A stretch of 64,000 nucleotides of DNA from Croceifilum oryzae (lineage in GTDB: Bacteria > Bacillota > Bacilli > Thermoactinomycetales > Thermoactinomycetaceae), in the NCBI RefSeq assembly GCF_030814315.1, contig NZ_JAUSUV010000004.1, positions 124,001-188,000 of the forward strand, written 5' to 3'. Of the stretch, positions 37,135 through 47,383 are shown piece after piece. Both the position numbers and the translations under genes were made by a program. Under the pieces are notes generated by a model. It searched no databases, was not told where the DNA came from, and was given only the letters and a program-made list of their open reading frames with translations. Within the stretch, counting starts at the first letter, position 1. Each line of letters opens with the position of its first letter.

Positions 37135-38415
37135 GTGACATTTCAAGATCAACTTACATTACTTAAACAAGAGTGGGAATTAAATCCTCGTTGGAATGGA
37201 ATTGTGCGTCCCTATCAGGCGGAAGAGGTACTAAAACTTCGTGGATCGCTAGTGATCGAGCATACGCTTGCACAGAAAGGCGCTGAACGCTTATGGGAGC
37301 TTATGCATCAGGACCCATTTGTCCGTGCACTGGGTGCACTAACTGGGAATCAGGCTGTTCAACAAGTGAAAGCCGGTTTAAAGGCGATCTATTTAAGTGG
37401 ATGGCAAGTAGCGGCGGATGCAAACTTATCTGGCCATATGTATCCAGATCAAAGCTTATATCCGGCCAACTCGGTTCCTTCCGTTGTCAAACGCATCAAT
37501 CAAGCATTGCAACGTGCTGACCAAGTAGAGCATGTAGAGGGAAAAAGTGAGCGGTATTGGTTTGCGCCGATTGTAGCGGATGCAGAAGCAGGTTTTGGAG
37601 GACCGCTAAATGTATTTGAATTAATGAAAGGCATGATTGAAGCAGGTGCGGCGGGCGTTCATTTTGAAGATCAATTGGCATCTGAAAAGAAATGTGGTCA
37701 TCTAGGTGGTAAGGTACTGATCCCGACAGCACATGCAGTTCGTAATTTAGTATCAGCACGTTTAGCGGCGGATGTTATGGGTGTACCGACTATTATCATT
37801 GCACGTACAGATGCAAATGCGGCAGAGTTGTTAACCAGCGATATTGACCCTCGTGATGCAGAGTTCTTAACGGGAGAGCGTACTCCAGAAGGATTTTTCC
37901 GAATTCGCCCAGGTCTACAAACGGCTATTTCTCGGGGGCTTGCATATGCGCCTTACGCGGATTTGATCTGGTGTGAGACTTCAGAGCCGAATCTAGAAGA
38001 AGCTAGACAGTTTGCAGAGGCAATTCATGCGAAATTCCCTGGGAAATTCCTAGCATACAATTGTTCTCCATCTTTTAACTGGAAGAAAAAATTAGATGAT
38101 GCTACGATTGCGAAGTTTCAAGAGGAGCTTGGTAATATGGGTTATAAATTCCAGTTTGTTACACTCGCAGGCTTCCATAGCTTGAACCATAGTATGTTCC
38201 AATTAGCAAAAGGGTATAGCGAACAGGGTATGGCGGCTTACTCTGAATTACAAGAGGAGGAATTTGCAGCAGAACGGCTAGGTTATTCCGCAACGCGCCA
38301 TCAACGTGAGGTAGGAACAGGTTATTTTGATGAGGTTTCAATGGTTATTTCGGGAGGCACCTCGTCGACTACTGCTTTATCAGGGTCAACAGAGGAAGAG
38401 CAGTTTTCTGCCTAA
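37135..38415 (+). CDS. aceA: Isocitrate lyase
   Basis: Cleaves isocitrate to glyoxylate and succinate, feeding malate synthase. The ~426-residue protein contains the catalytic motif KKCGHLGGK. It also shows [46 protein letters not shown] and [15 protein letters not shown]. Start choice: GTG 37135 is 9 nt from AAGGAG, while ATG 37129 is only 3 nt away. Second gene of aceBA, followed by a terminator. Confidence 0.97.
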   Translation: MTFQDQLTLLKQEWELNPRWNGIVRPYQAEEVLKLRGSLVIEHTLAQKGAERLWELMHQDPFVRALGALTGNQAVQQVKAGLKAIYLSGWQVAADANLSGHMYPDQSLYPANSVPSVVKRINQALQRADQVEHVEGKSERYWFAPIVADAEAGFGGPLNVFELMKGMIEAGAAGVHFEDQLASEKKCGHLGGKVLIPTAHAVRNLVSARLAADVMGVPTIIIARTDANAAELLTSDIDPRDAEFLTGERTPEGFFRIRPGLQTAISRGLAYAPYADLIWCETSEPNLEEARQFAEAIHAKFPGKFLAYNCSPSFNWKKKLDDATIAKFQEELGNMGYKFQFVTLAGFHSLNHSMFQLAKGYSEQGMAAYSELQEEEFAAERLGYSATRHQREVGTGYFDEVSMVISGGTSSTTALSGSTEEEQFSA

Positions 38416-38437
38416 ATAGTACAGCTTGTCTAATAAC

Positions 38438-38478
38438 AGAACAGCCGATCGCTTTGTATCGAGCTGTTCTTTTTTTTG
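38438..38478 (+). terminator. Intrinsic terminator of aceBA
   Basis: AGAACAGC (38438-38445) pairs with GCTGTTCT (38463-38470), and the flanking CGAT/ATCG can extend the stem. An eight-base T run follows. Confidence 0.85.
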
Positions 38479-38625
38479 TCCATACAGAATAATAATTCCA
38501 TTAATTATCAGATTATTGTTATTTTTCGAAAGGTTGTTTATGTTTTATGTCGAATATGTAAAGAAGGGGGAGAAGTCTTCTGGTATCAACAGTTTTTATT
38601 CAAAATAATGAGGAGGGTGTATAGC

Positions 38626-39900
38626 ATGAATAAAAAATGGCTTTCCCTAGTGTCCATTGTTGTGTTGATCGTTGCCTGTTTTCCGGTACTTGGTTTCAGC
38701 CAAAGTAAAAGCCCAACTACTTTTGAATTGGGAACAAAGTTTTACAAGGTATCCAATGTGAAAACGAAGGAGCAACGAACAGCTGTATCTTCTACAGGTG
38801 TTGCGATTGAAGAGGTGGGTGCTGATTATGTAAAAGTAGTGGCGACCCCTCAAGAGATAAAAAGCATCAAGCAAAAAGGATTTACTGTGAAAGAAGAAGT
38901 AAATTTCTATCCAGAGGATTTTCCCTCATCTGATTCAGGCTATCACAATTACAATGAAATGGTTGCTAAAATCGACGCTGCGGCACTCGCCTATCCTAAT
39001 ATCGTGCAGAAACTTAGCATTGGTCGTTCCTATCAAGGCAGAGAGTTATGGGCAGTAAAAATTAGTGACAATGTACGAACAGATGAAAATGAACCTGAAG
39101 TACTTTATACTTCCCTGCATCATGCAAGAGAGCATCTAACGGTTGAGATGGCATTGTATACACTTGACCTATTTACGAAGGAATATGGAAGCAACAAGCA
39201 AATTACAGACCTTGTAAATGGACGTGAGATCTATATTGTTTTCAATGTGAATCCAGATGGTGGAGAGTATGATATTGCCACGGGTAGCTATAACTATTGG
39301 CGCAAAAACCGTCAGCCCAATTCTGGAAGCTCTTATGTGGGAACGGATTTGAATCGGAACTACGGCTACAAATGGGGTTGTTGCGGAGGATCTAGTGGAT
39401 CTAAATCAAGTGAAACGTATCGCGGACCATCAGCGTTTTCTGCTCCTGAGACTGCGGCAATGCGTGACTTTATCAACAGTCGAGTAGTAGGTGGAAAGCA
39501 ACAAATCAAGGCATTGATTACGTTCCATACGTATAGTGAGCTTATTTTGTATCCATACGGCTACACGTATGCTGAGGTTCCAAGCGATATGACGCAAGAT
39601 GATCACAATGTATTTGAAACCATGGCGAAAGCAATGGCTGGTACAAATGGATATACTCCGCAACAATCAAGTGAGTTGTATATAGCGGATGGAGAGATGA
39701 CAGACTGGGCTTATGGGGCTCATAAGATATTTGCTTTTACTTTTGAAATGTACCCAAAAAGCTCTTTCCCAGGATTTTATCCTCCTGACGAGGCAATTGC
39801 CAAAGAAACATCTCGTAATAAAGCGGCTGTTCTCTATCTAGCAGATAAAGCGGCTTGTCCTTACTCTGTGATTGGAAAATCATGTCCATCTAAAAAATAA
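38626..39900 (+). CDS. cpt: Secreted zinc carboxypeptidase (carboxypeptidase T type, M14)
   Basis: The 424-residue prepro-enzyme has a signal peptide ([18 protein letters not shown]), a propeptide, then a mature M14 domain from about [15 protein letters not shown]. Zinc and catalytic residues are seen in [13 protein letters not shown] (HxxE), [14 protein letters not shown] (His) and FTFEMYP (catalytic Glu). [17 protein letters not shown] and WRKNRQPN are almost as in carboxypeptidase T of Thermoactinomyces vulgaris, whose precursor I recall as also 424 residues. It removes C-terminal residues, hydrophobic and basic, from extracellular peptides. GAGGAGGGTG precedes the ATG. It is monocistronic. 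Confidence 0.95.
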   Translation: MNKKWLSLVSIVVLIVACFPVLGFSQSKSPTTFELGTKFYKVSNVKTKEQRTAVSSTGVAIEEVGADYVKVVATPQEIKSIKQKGFTVKEEVNFYPEDFPSSDSGYHNYNEMVAKIDAAALAYPNIVQKLSIGRSYQGRELWAVKISDNVRTDENEPEVLYTSLHHAREHLTVEMALYTLDLFTKEYGSNKQITDLVNGREIYIVFNVNPDGGEYDIATGSYNYWRKNRQPNSGSSYVGTDLNRNYGYKWGCCGGSSGSKSSETYRGPSAFSAPETAAMRDFINSRVVGGKQQIKALITFHTYSELILYPYGYTYAEVPSDMTQDDHNVFETMAKAMAGTNGYTPQQSSELYIADGEMTDWAYGAHKIFAFTFEMYPKSSFPGFYPPDEAIAKETSRNKAAVLYLADKAACPYSVIGKSCPSKK

Positions 39901-39905
39901 CAAGC

Positions 39906-39944
39906 GAGAAGCTGTATCCTTCTTATGGATGCAGTTTCTCTATT
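39906..39944 (+). terminator. Hairpin after the carboxypeptidase gene
   Basis: GAGAAGCTGTATCC (39906-39919) pairs with GGATGCAGTTTCTC (39927-39940, two G-U pairs). The T tail is weak. Confidence 0.55.
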
Positions 39945-40009
39945 TACAGAAACACTTGTTCGATTTATTATGAATATATATGACAGCATAGAAAAGAGAG
40001 ATTATATTA

Positions 40010-40690
40010 ATGAAAATATATTTTGAAAATGATTGGGATCAAGTATTAGCTGATGTTATACATAATGATGAATTCACGCAATTGCTCTCGAAAGTAGAGG
40101 AAGAGAGAAAGACATCTACTATATATCCTAAGGAGGAAGATTTATTTTCCGCTTTTCAGCTTACTTCGTTTGCTGACACCAAGGTCATCATTTTAGGTCA
40201 AGATCCATATCACGGAGCTGGACAAGCTCATGGTTTAAGCTTTTCGGTTCAACCTGGGATTAAGACGCCTCCTTCGTTAAAAAATATTTATAAGGAACTC
40301 GAATCAGATCTAGGCATTTCCGCTCCGAATCACGGGTACTTAGAGTCGTGGGCGCGTCAAGGAGTTCTTTTATTGAATACGATTTTAACAGTGAGAGAAA
40401 GTACGCCACTCGCACATAAGAAAATGGGCTGGGAACGATTTACGGATGCTGTTATCCAAAAATGTAATGAGCGAGAGCAACCAGTTGTGTTTGTATTATG
40501 GGGGAAACCTGCTCAAACAAAAAAGAAGCTGATTACCGGGCAACATCATCTGATTTTAGAATCTGTTCATCCAAGTCCATTATCGGCAAGAGGCGGCTTT
40601 TTTGGATCTAAGCCATTTTCCCATATCAACCGCTTTTTACAAGAAAATCAAATGAATCCAATCGATTGGTCTATTCCTGTGATCGAGTAG
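40010..40690 (+). CDS. ung: Uracil-DNA glycosylase
   Basis: Excises uracil from DNA as the first step of base-excision repair. The 226-residue protein has the family-1 motifs: water-activating GQDPYHGAGQAHGLSFSV, LLLNTILTVRE (base recognition), and the DNA-inserting loop HPSPLSARGGFFG. The start ATG is at 40010; it is monocistronic and convergent with the kinase gene. Confidence 0.97.
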   Translation: MKIYFENDWDQVLADVIHNDEFTQLLSKVEEERKTSTIYPKEEDLFSAFQLTSFADTKVIILGQDPYHGAGQAHGLSFSVQPGIKTPPSLKNIYKELESDLGISAPNHGYLESWARQGVLLLNTILTVRESTPLAHKKMGWERFTDAVIQKCNEREQPVVFVLWGKPAQTKKKLITGQHHLILESVHPSPLSARGGFFGSKPFSHINRFLQENQMNPIDWSIPVIE

Positions 40691-40702
40691 GAAACCAAAA
40701 AA

Positions 40703-40739
40703 CAAAAGCCAATTCTGATGAAAATGAATTGGCTTTGTT
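40703..40739. terminator. Bidirectional terminator between ung and the kinase gene
   Basis: CAAAAGCCAATTC (40703-40715) pairs with GAATTGGCTTTG (40726-40737). Confidence 0.75.
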
Positions 40740-40744
40740 ATCCT

Positions 40745-42148
40745 CTAAAACTTCTCTAACAAGTTTTCGATTCGGTCTCTACGGTAATCATTTTCATCAT
40801 CTAACCAAAAAATCTCAATTTTAAAAATGCCCTCTGGAGGAATTTGAGATTTGGATATATTAACTGAAAATGTTATATCGGTATCTTTTGTGTTTGATTT
40901 CAATTGAATAGGGACCTTTTTCCGAGTAATAATTATATCCGAGGTAGTTTTTCCAACTACATATACATTGTAGTAGATGGCTGGACGAGCTAGCTTTTGA
41001 GATATCTTTAATTTTACAGTATAATTCCCATTCGATCCTGTTACAGAGTGCTTTAGGAATACGTCATTTATAAAATACTTAGGTTCTTCTTTTTTCCACC
41101 TGGGTATTTTTTGATCTTCTGTGTTCACTGGATGATTAGTGGATGGTTGTTCTTTTTTTTGTGGCGTTGATGCTTGGTTTGAGAACGATGAGTATCCAAT
41201 TATCACGATAATGCCAATAATGATGATTCCTAACAGAAAAAGAAGAAATGTAAACCACTTACGATCATATTTCTTCAGTTTTTTTGGAGATCGAAGGTCC
41301 CTAGTTTGTAGTTTTTGATGCCCAGTAGGCAATAGGCCATCTAATTCATCTAGTAGATCCCCTATGCTTTGATATCGGTTGTCTGGATTTTTATCAAGTA
41401 ATTTCGTGATAACTTGAATGCTTCTATCAGAAATAACAGCATTGTATTTTTTGAGATCTGGGACTGGGTCATTAATATGTTGGAGAGCAACCATAACCAT
41501 TTCTTTAGCACGATAAGGAGGTCGTCCTGCTAGGAGTTCGAAGAATACAACTCCTAATGAATATAGATCAGTGGCAAAGCTGACTGGTTGCTCAGTAATT
41601 TGCTCCGGTGACATATAATGAACAGAGCCAACTACTTTCCCTGTTTGTGTAAAGGAGTTTGTCTCTTGCATAACACGAGATATTCCGAAGTCTGCCACTT
41701 TATAGGTAGCATCCTCAGTAGAGTAGATAATGTTTTGGGGTTTAATATCTCTATGGATGATTCCTTGATTATGGGCATGGGCAAGTCCAAGGCAAATTTG
41801 TCTCATAATATGTACAGCTTCCGTTTCCTCTAGAGGACCATGCTGAGAGATGTATTGTTTTAATGTTTGTCCTTCCACATGTTCCATTACTATATAGTAA
41901 TTTTGATCGTCTACTCCAGCATCAAACACCTTAACCACATGTGGATGTGAGAGTTTGGCGGTGGCACGCGCCTCGAAAACAAAGCGATTTACAAATACTT
42001 GATCATCTAACAACGAGTGATTTAAGATTTTTACAGCAACAAAACGTTCTAATACTAAATCAATCGCTTTGTATACAGTGGCCATTCCACCGCCACCAAT
42101 CTGTTCCACCAGCTCATATCGGTTGTCTAATTTATGACCTATTTCCAT
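40745..42148 (-). CDS. Membrane serine/threonine protein kinase (PrkC-like, no PASTA repeats)
   Basis: The ~467-residue protein has an N-terminal Hanks-type kinase domain: IGGGGMATVYKA loop, VAVK (Lys40), HRDIKPQN (Asp134) and DFGIS (153-155), with SPEQ of the P+1 region. A single TM helix lies at about 299-319, and a ~145-residue beta-rich extracellular part follows. PrkC normally carries PASTA repeats that bind muropeptides; these are absent here, so the input signal is likely different. ATG 42148 lies after AAAGGAATTAAAGAG; the frame is open to 42250. No partner phosphatase (PrpC) is adjacent. Confidence 0.93.
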   Translation of the reverse strand: MEIGHKLDNRYELVEQIGGGGMATVYKAIDLVLERFVAVKILNHSLLDDQVFVNRFVFEARATAKLSHPHVVKVFDAGVDDQNYYIVMEHVEGQTLKQYISQHGPLEETEAVHIMRQICLGLAHAHNQGIIHRDIKPQNIIYSTEDATYKVADFGISRVMQETNSFTQTGKVVGSVHYMSPEQITEQPVSFATDLYSLGVVFFELLAGRPPYRAKEMVMVALQHINDPVPDLKKYNAVISDRSIQVITKLLDKNPDNRYQSIGDLLDELDGLLPTGHQKLQTRDLRSPKKLKKYDRKWFTFLLFLLGIIIIGIIVIIGYSSFSNQASTPQKKEQPSTNHPVNTEDQKIPRWKKEEPKYFINDVFLKHSVTGSNGNYTVKLKISQKLARPAIYYNVYVVGKTTSDIIITRKKVPIQLKSNTKDTDITFSVNISKSQIPPEGIFKIEIFWLDDENDYRRDRIENLLEKF

Positions 42149-42344
42149 CTCTTTAATTCCTTTCAGGAAATCTGTTTTATATGTAGATATGATACCATGA
42201 AAATGAATGGTCATTTTATACAAATATATTAAAACTAGTTTGTTTAACAAACAAAAAAGAAAATCAATTTCGTACAGAAATGATGTATTTTATCCTATTA
42301 CATAGGCGAAATTATGAATATATCTATAAATTTCGGAGGAAATG

Positions 42345-42905
42345 ATGAATCATCACTTTAAAAACCAAAAAATTCTTCCTGCTGCGAAGAATATTAAGCA
42401 ATTTGAGAGACTGATGAAGACGAACTTTGAATATATTATTCTCCTTGATAGTCATGTTGCTCAATTGCAAGCATTAATGAATTTAGCGAATCAACATAAG
42501 AAAAAAGTATTGTTGCATGTGGATTTAGTGCAGGGATTGCGTAGTGATGAGTACGCTGCTGAGTTTATTTGTCAAACCATTCGACCTGCTGGACTTATTT
42601 CAACTCGGACCCCTGTTGTAAGTGTTGCCAAAAAGAAATCACTGATCGCGATTCAGCGGGTTTTTCTCTTGGATGCTCATGCTTTAAATACAAGTTATCG
42701 TTTACTTGAATCGTTTAAACCTGACTTTGTTGAAGTTTTACCTGGAATTATGCCACATATTATCCGTGAAGTTGTGGAACATACAGGTATACCCGCATTA
42801 GCAGGGGGGCTAATTCGGACAGAAGACGAAGTTAGGCAAGCGATTCAAGCAGGTGCTGTTGCGGCGACAACGTCAAGTGAGAAACTTTGGAAAATAAAAT
42901 TCTAA
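42345..42905 (+). CDS. glpP: Glycerol-3-phosphate-responsive antiterminator GlpP
   Basis: GlpP binds glycerol-3-phosphate and then glp leader mRNA, preventing termination before glpFK and glpD. The ~186-residue TIM-barrel-like protein has LHVDLVQGLRSDEYAAEFICQ, GLISTRTPVVSVAKK, DFVEVLPGIMPHII, and IPALAGGLIRTEDEV. Start: ATG 42345 (5 nt from GGAGG) is favoured over ATG 42342. It lies directly before glpFKD, as in Bacillus. Confidence 0.94.
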   Translation: MNHHFKNQKILPAAKNIKQFERLMKTNFEYIILLDSHVAQLQALMNLANQHKKKVLLHVDLVQGLRSDEYAAEFICQTIRPAGLISTRTPVVSVAKKKSLIAIQRVFLLDAHALNTSYRLLESFKPDFVEVLPGIMPHIIREVVEHTGIPALAGGLIRTEDEVRQAIQAGAVAATTSSEKLWKIKF

Positions 42906-42913
42906 ATAAAGGC

Positions 42914-42963
42914 TTGTCATCGACATGATAATCATTTATCATAAGTCCATGAAATCGTTTTCA
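42914..42963 (+). promoter_or_regulatory. glpFK promoter with overlapping cre site
   Basis: TTGTCA (42914-42919) and TATCAT (42937-42942) are spaced by 17 bp. TGAAATCGTTTTCA (42950-42963) is a full match to the cre consensus TGWAANCGNTNWCA. It lies at about +1 to +14, so CcpA binding there would block transcription when glucose is present. Confidence 0.85.
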
Positions 42964-43111
42964 CAAGTTAATAGTAGTAGTGATGAGATGAGGAGAGTCA
43001 CGGAAAGTCTTCTGCTTCTGAATGAAGAAGGGTGAAGGGTTTTTTAGTGGGTCTTTTTTCTTTCGTTCTGATGTTTAAATAATTTGTCTTTTTCATTCAT
43101 CTCATCACTAC
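42964..43111 (+). promoter_or_regulatory. glpF leader: GlpP-responsive antitermination region
   Basis: The leader has CAAGTTAATA (42964-42973) and GATGAGATGAGGAGA (42982-42996). Both recur upstream of glpD and probably form the GlpP-binding site. A weak hairpin and T runs follow near 43030-43060. Bases 42977-42991 are perfectly complementary over 15 bp to 43097-43111, giving a possible long-range stem that hides the motif. Confidence 0.65.
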
Positions 43112-43134
43112 CAAATACTAGGGAGGCATCTCAA

Positions 43135-43845
43135 ATGTCTATTTTTGTAGCAGAATTAATCGGTACCATGCTTCTAGTCCTTTTAGGAAACGGGGTAGTA
43201 GCGGGAGTAGTCTTAAACAAATCGAAAGCCCAAAATTCGGGCTGGATCGTAATTACGTTTGGTTGGGGATTTGCCGTAATGCTGGCAGCTTACATGGTAG
43301 GTCACTACAGTGGGGCTTATCTAAATCCTGCTCTAACAATTGGTTTTGCAGTAGCTGGAAAGCTAGCATGGGCAAAAGTGGGCTCGATGATTGCAGCTCA
43401 AATGATTGGAGCTATTTTAGGAGCCGTTCTTGTATGGTTGCATTACTTGCCACACTGGAAGGAAACACAAAGTCCGGCAGATAAATTAGCAGTATTCTCT
43501 ACAGGTCCTGCTATCAGAAGTCCGTTTGCTAACTTTATAAGTGAAGCAATTGGTACATTCGTTCTTGTTTTCGTACTACTAGCATTTGGAGCAAAAGGCC
43601 TAGTCTTTGCAGATGGACTGCAAACGATGGCGGTAGCATTTTTAATCGTTTCGATCGGTATGTCACTCGGTGGAACAACTGGATATGCAATTAACCCAGC
43701 ACGTGATTTAGGACCTCGTATTGCTCATGCGATTCTACCAATCGCAGGTAAAGGATCTTCTGATTGGGGATATGCATGGATTCCAGTACTTGGACCGATT
43801 GTCGGAGCAATCTTGGCAGCGGTTGCATATGGAGCAGTCCTTTAA
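43135..43845 (+). CDS. glpF: Glycerol uptake facilitator (aquaglyceroporin)
   Basis: The 236-residue membrane channel has six helices and the two NPA half-helices: GAYLNPALTIG (Asn-Pro-Ala at 64-66) and YAINPARDLGPR (187-189). The Asp after the second NPAR is the glycerol-channel (not water-only) signature. The start ATG 43135 is 9 nt after GGGAGG; the open frame upstream lies in the leader. glpK follows in the same transcript. Confidence 0.96.
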   Translation: MSIFVAELIGTMLLVLLGNGVVAGVVLNKSKAQNSGWIVITFGWGFAVMLAAYMVGHYSGAYLNPALTIGFAVAGKLAWAKVGSMIAAQMIGAILGAVLVWLHYLPHWKETQSPADKLAVFSTGPAIRSPFANFISEAIGTFVLVFVLLAFGAKGLVFADGLQTMAVAFLIVSIGMSLGGTTGYAINPARDLGPRIAHAILPIAGKGSSDWGYAWIPVLGPIVGAILAAVAYGAVL

Positions 43846-43861
43846 TAGAAAGTACGCCTAG

Positions 43862-45391
<1,530 letters not shown>

Positions 45392-45408
45392 TTTCGGAAC
45401 GAATTGAA

Positions 45409-45485
45409 CAAGTTAATAAATGGATGAGACGAGGAGATCAACCACATCACCCTAACACAATGTGTTAGGGTAGTGTGGTTTTTCC
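45409..45485 (+). promoter_or_regulatory. glpD leader: GlpP motif plus conditional terminator
   Basis: CAAGTTAATA (45409-45418) and GATGAGACGAGGAGA (45423-45437) repeat the glpF leader motif. They are directly followed by a strong hairpin (45440-45458 with 45461-45480) and a T run. This matches a GlpP-controlled antiterminator. Confidence 0.78.
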
Positions 45486-45513
45486 TTTTTGAGAAAAAGG
45501 GAGGTAGTTGAGG

Positions 45514-47172
45514 ATGAGTACTGTTTTTTCTGTTAACGGGCGTACAAAAGAATTACAAGAGGTATCCTCAGAGAAGGTCGATTTATTAGTAATTGGTGGT
45601 GGAATTACAGGTGCCGGGATTGCGCTGGATGCTCAATCACGAGGATTAAACACAGTGTTAATTGAAATGCAAGATTTCGCAGCAGGAACATCAAGCCGTT
45701 CTACCAAGCTGGTTCATGGCGGGCTACGTTATCTGAAACAACTGGAATTTGGAATTGTTGCAGAGACAGGCACAGAACGTGCGATTGTGTATGAAAACGC
45801 ACCGCATGTTACCAAGCCTGAATGGATGCTCTTACCGATCGTAAAAGGTGGAACCTACGGTAAGCTAGCTAGTTCGATTGGGATTTGGATCTACGATTTA
45901 TTAGCGGGTGTAAAAAGAAACGAACGTCGTCAAATGCTAAATCTAGAGCAAACTCGCGAAAAAGAACCGCTTCTCCGTGATGAAAATCTAAAGGGTTCTG
46001 GATACTATGTAGAGTATCGCACTGATGATTCAAGGCTTACATTAGAAGTAATGAAGAAAGCATCTGAATACGGTGCGAAAGCATTTAACTATGTAAAAGC
46101 AGAAGGTCTTATTTATGACAATGGCAAGTTAGTCGGTGTGAAAGCGATTGACTTACTAACAAATAAGAAGTTCGACATCTATGCTAAAAAGATTGTAAAT
46201 GCTACAGGCCCATGGGTAGATGAATTGCGTGAACAAGATGGTTCTAAAAAAGGGAAGTACCTGCATTGGACAAAAGGTGTACACATTGTCGTAGATCAAA
46301 AGAGATTCCCACTTAGTCAAGCTGTTTATTTTGATACTCATGACAAACGTATGGTTTTTGCGATTCCACGTGATGGTAAGACCTATATCGGAACAACAGA
46401 CACTGATTTCCATGCAGATCTTACGCATCCTAGGATGACAAAAGAAGATCGTGACTACATTATCGCGGCAACCAATCACATGTTCCCTTCCGTTGGTTTG
46501 ACAGCAGAGGATGTAGAATCAAGTTGGGCAGGAGTTAGACCTCTCATCCATGAAGAAGGAAAATCTCCATCTGAAATTTCTCGAAAAGATGAGATCTTCC
46601 ATTCTGAGTCAGGGTTGATTACGATTGCGGGTGGAAAGTTGACTGGATATCGTAAAATGGCTGAACGAGTGGTTGATTTAGTTGGCTCTGAGCTTGAAAA
46701 AGAAGAAGGAAGAAACTTTAAAGATTGTCATACAGAGAAGATGGTTCTTTCTGGCGGAGATCTAGGAGGTTCTAACGGCTATAAAGCAGTGATTGAAGGA
46801 AAAATAGAGCTAGGGGTTCAAATAGGCTTGTCTAGAGAAGAAGCATCACGTCTAGCTAATCGCTATGGTAGTAATATCGATCAAGTTTATGAAATCATAA
46901 ACAAAGGCGCTCAAGAGGCAAAGAAATATCATCTTTCTACAGAAGTATATGGAGCGCTTGTATACGGAATGGAATATGAAATGGTAGCTACTCTAGTTGA
47001 CTTCTTTATTCGTAGAACAGGTAGTTTATTATTTGATATCGCATGGGTTAGAGAATGGAAAGAGATTGTCTTACAATACATGAAAGAACAATTAGATTGG
47101 GATGAGCAGACCACAGAACATCATATGAAAAATCTTGAACAAGAAATCAAATATGCTACAGAAGCGCTTTAA
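45514..47172 (+). CDS. glpD: Aerobic glycerol-3-phosphate dehydrogenase
   Basis: FAD enzyme that oxidises glycerol-3-phosphate to dihydroxyacetone phosphate, passing electrons to quinone at the membrane. The ~552-residue protein has the Rossmann motif VIGGGITGAGIALDA, FAAGTSSRSTKLVHGGLRY and VNATGPWVDEL. The FAD/substrate part DGKTYIGTTDTDF, IAGGKLTGYRKMA and a helical C-terminal cap follow. The ATG 45514 is 9 nt from GGGAGG; TTG 45508 is an alternative. It lies behind its own conditional terminator. Confidence 0.97.
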   Translation: MSTVFSVNGRTKELQEVSSEKVDLLVIGGGITGAGIALDAQSRGLNTVLIEMQDFAAGTSSRSTKLVHGGLRYLKQLEFGIVAETGTERAIVYENAPHVTKPEWMLLPIVKGGTYGKLASSIGIWIYDLLAGVKRNERRQMLNLEQTREKEPLLRDENLKGSGYYVEYRTDDSRLTLEVMKKASEYGAKAFNYVKAEGLIYDNGKLVGVKAIDLLTNKKFDIYAKKIVNATGPWVDELREQDGSKKGKYLHWTKGVHIVVDQKRFPLSQAVYFDTHDKRMVFAIPRDGKTYIGTTDTDFHADLTHPRMTKEDRDYIIAATNHMFPSVGLTAEDVESSWAGVRPLIHEEGKSPSEISRKDEIFHSESGLITIAGGKLTGYRKMAERVVDLVGSELEKEEGRNFKDCHTEKMVLSGGDLGGSNGYKAVIEGKIELGVQIGLSREEASRLANRYGSNIDQVYEIINKGAQEAKKYHLSTEVYGALVYGMEYEMVATLVDFFIRRTGSLLFDIAWVREWKEIVLQYMKEQLDWDEQTTEHHMKNLEQEIKYATEAL

Positions 47173-47175
47173 TGA

Positions 47176-47223
47176 TTGCGAAAAAACCTCCATTTGCTCA
47201 TAACAATGGAGGTTTTTTCGCAA
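47176..47223 (+). terminator. Intrinsic terminator of glpD
   Basis: A 19-bp perfect stem (47176-47194 with 47205-47223) whose arms contain A and T runs. Confidence 0.88.
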
Positions 47224-47383
47224 TGAGTGCTATTAATTTATAAAGTGTAAATTTTAGATATACAAAGTATAAAATTATTTACAATTTCGTGTTAAGTGTT
47301 TGATTTCATGTTATGATAGGATTGTTTGTTTCGATCTAAGGGGAATGTGTAATCATAATTTTTCTAATTTTAGGAGGAGTACT

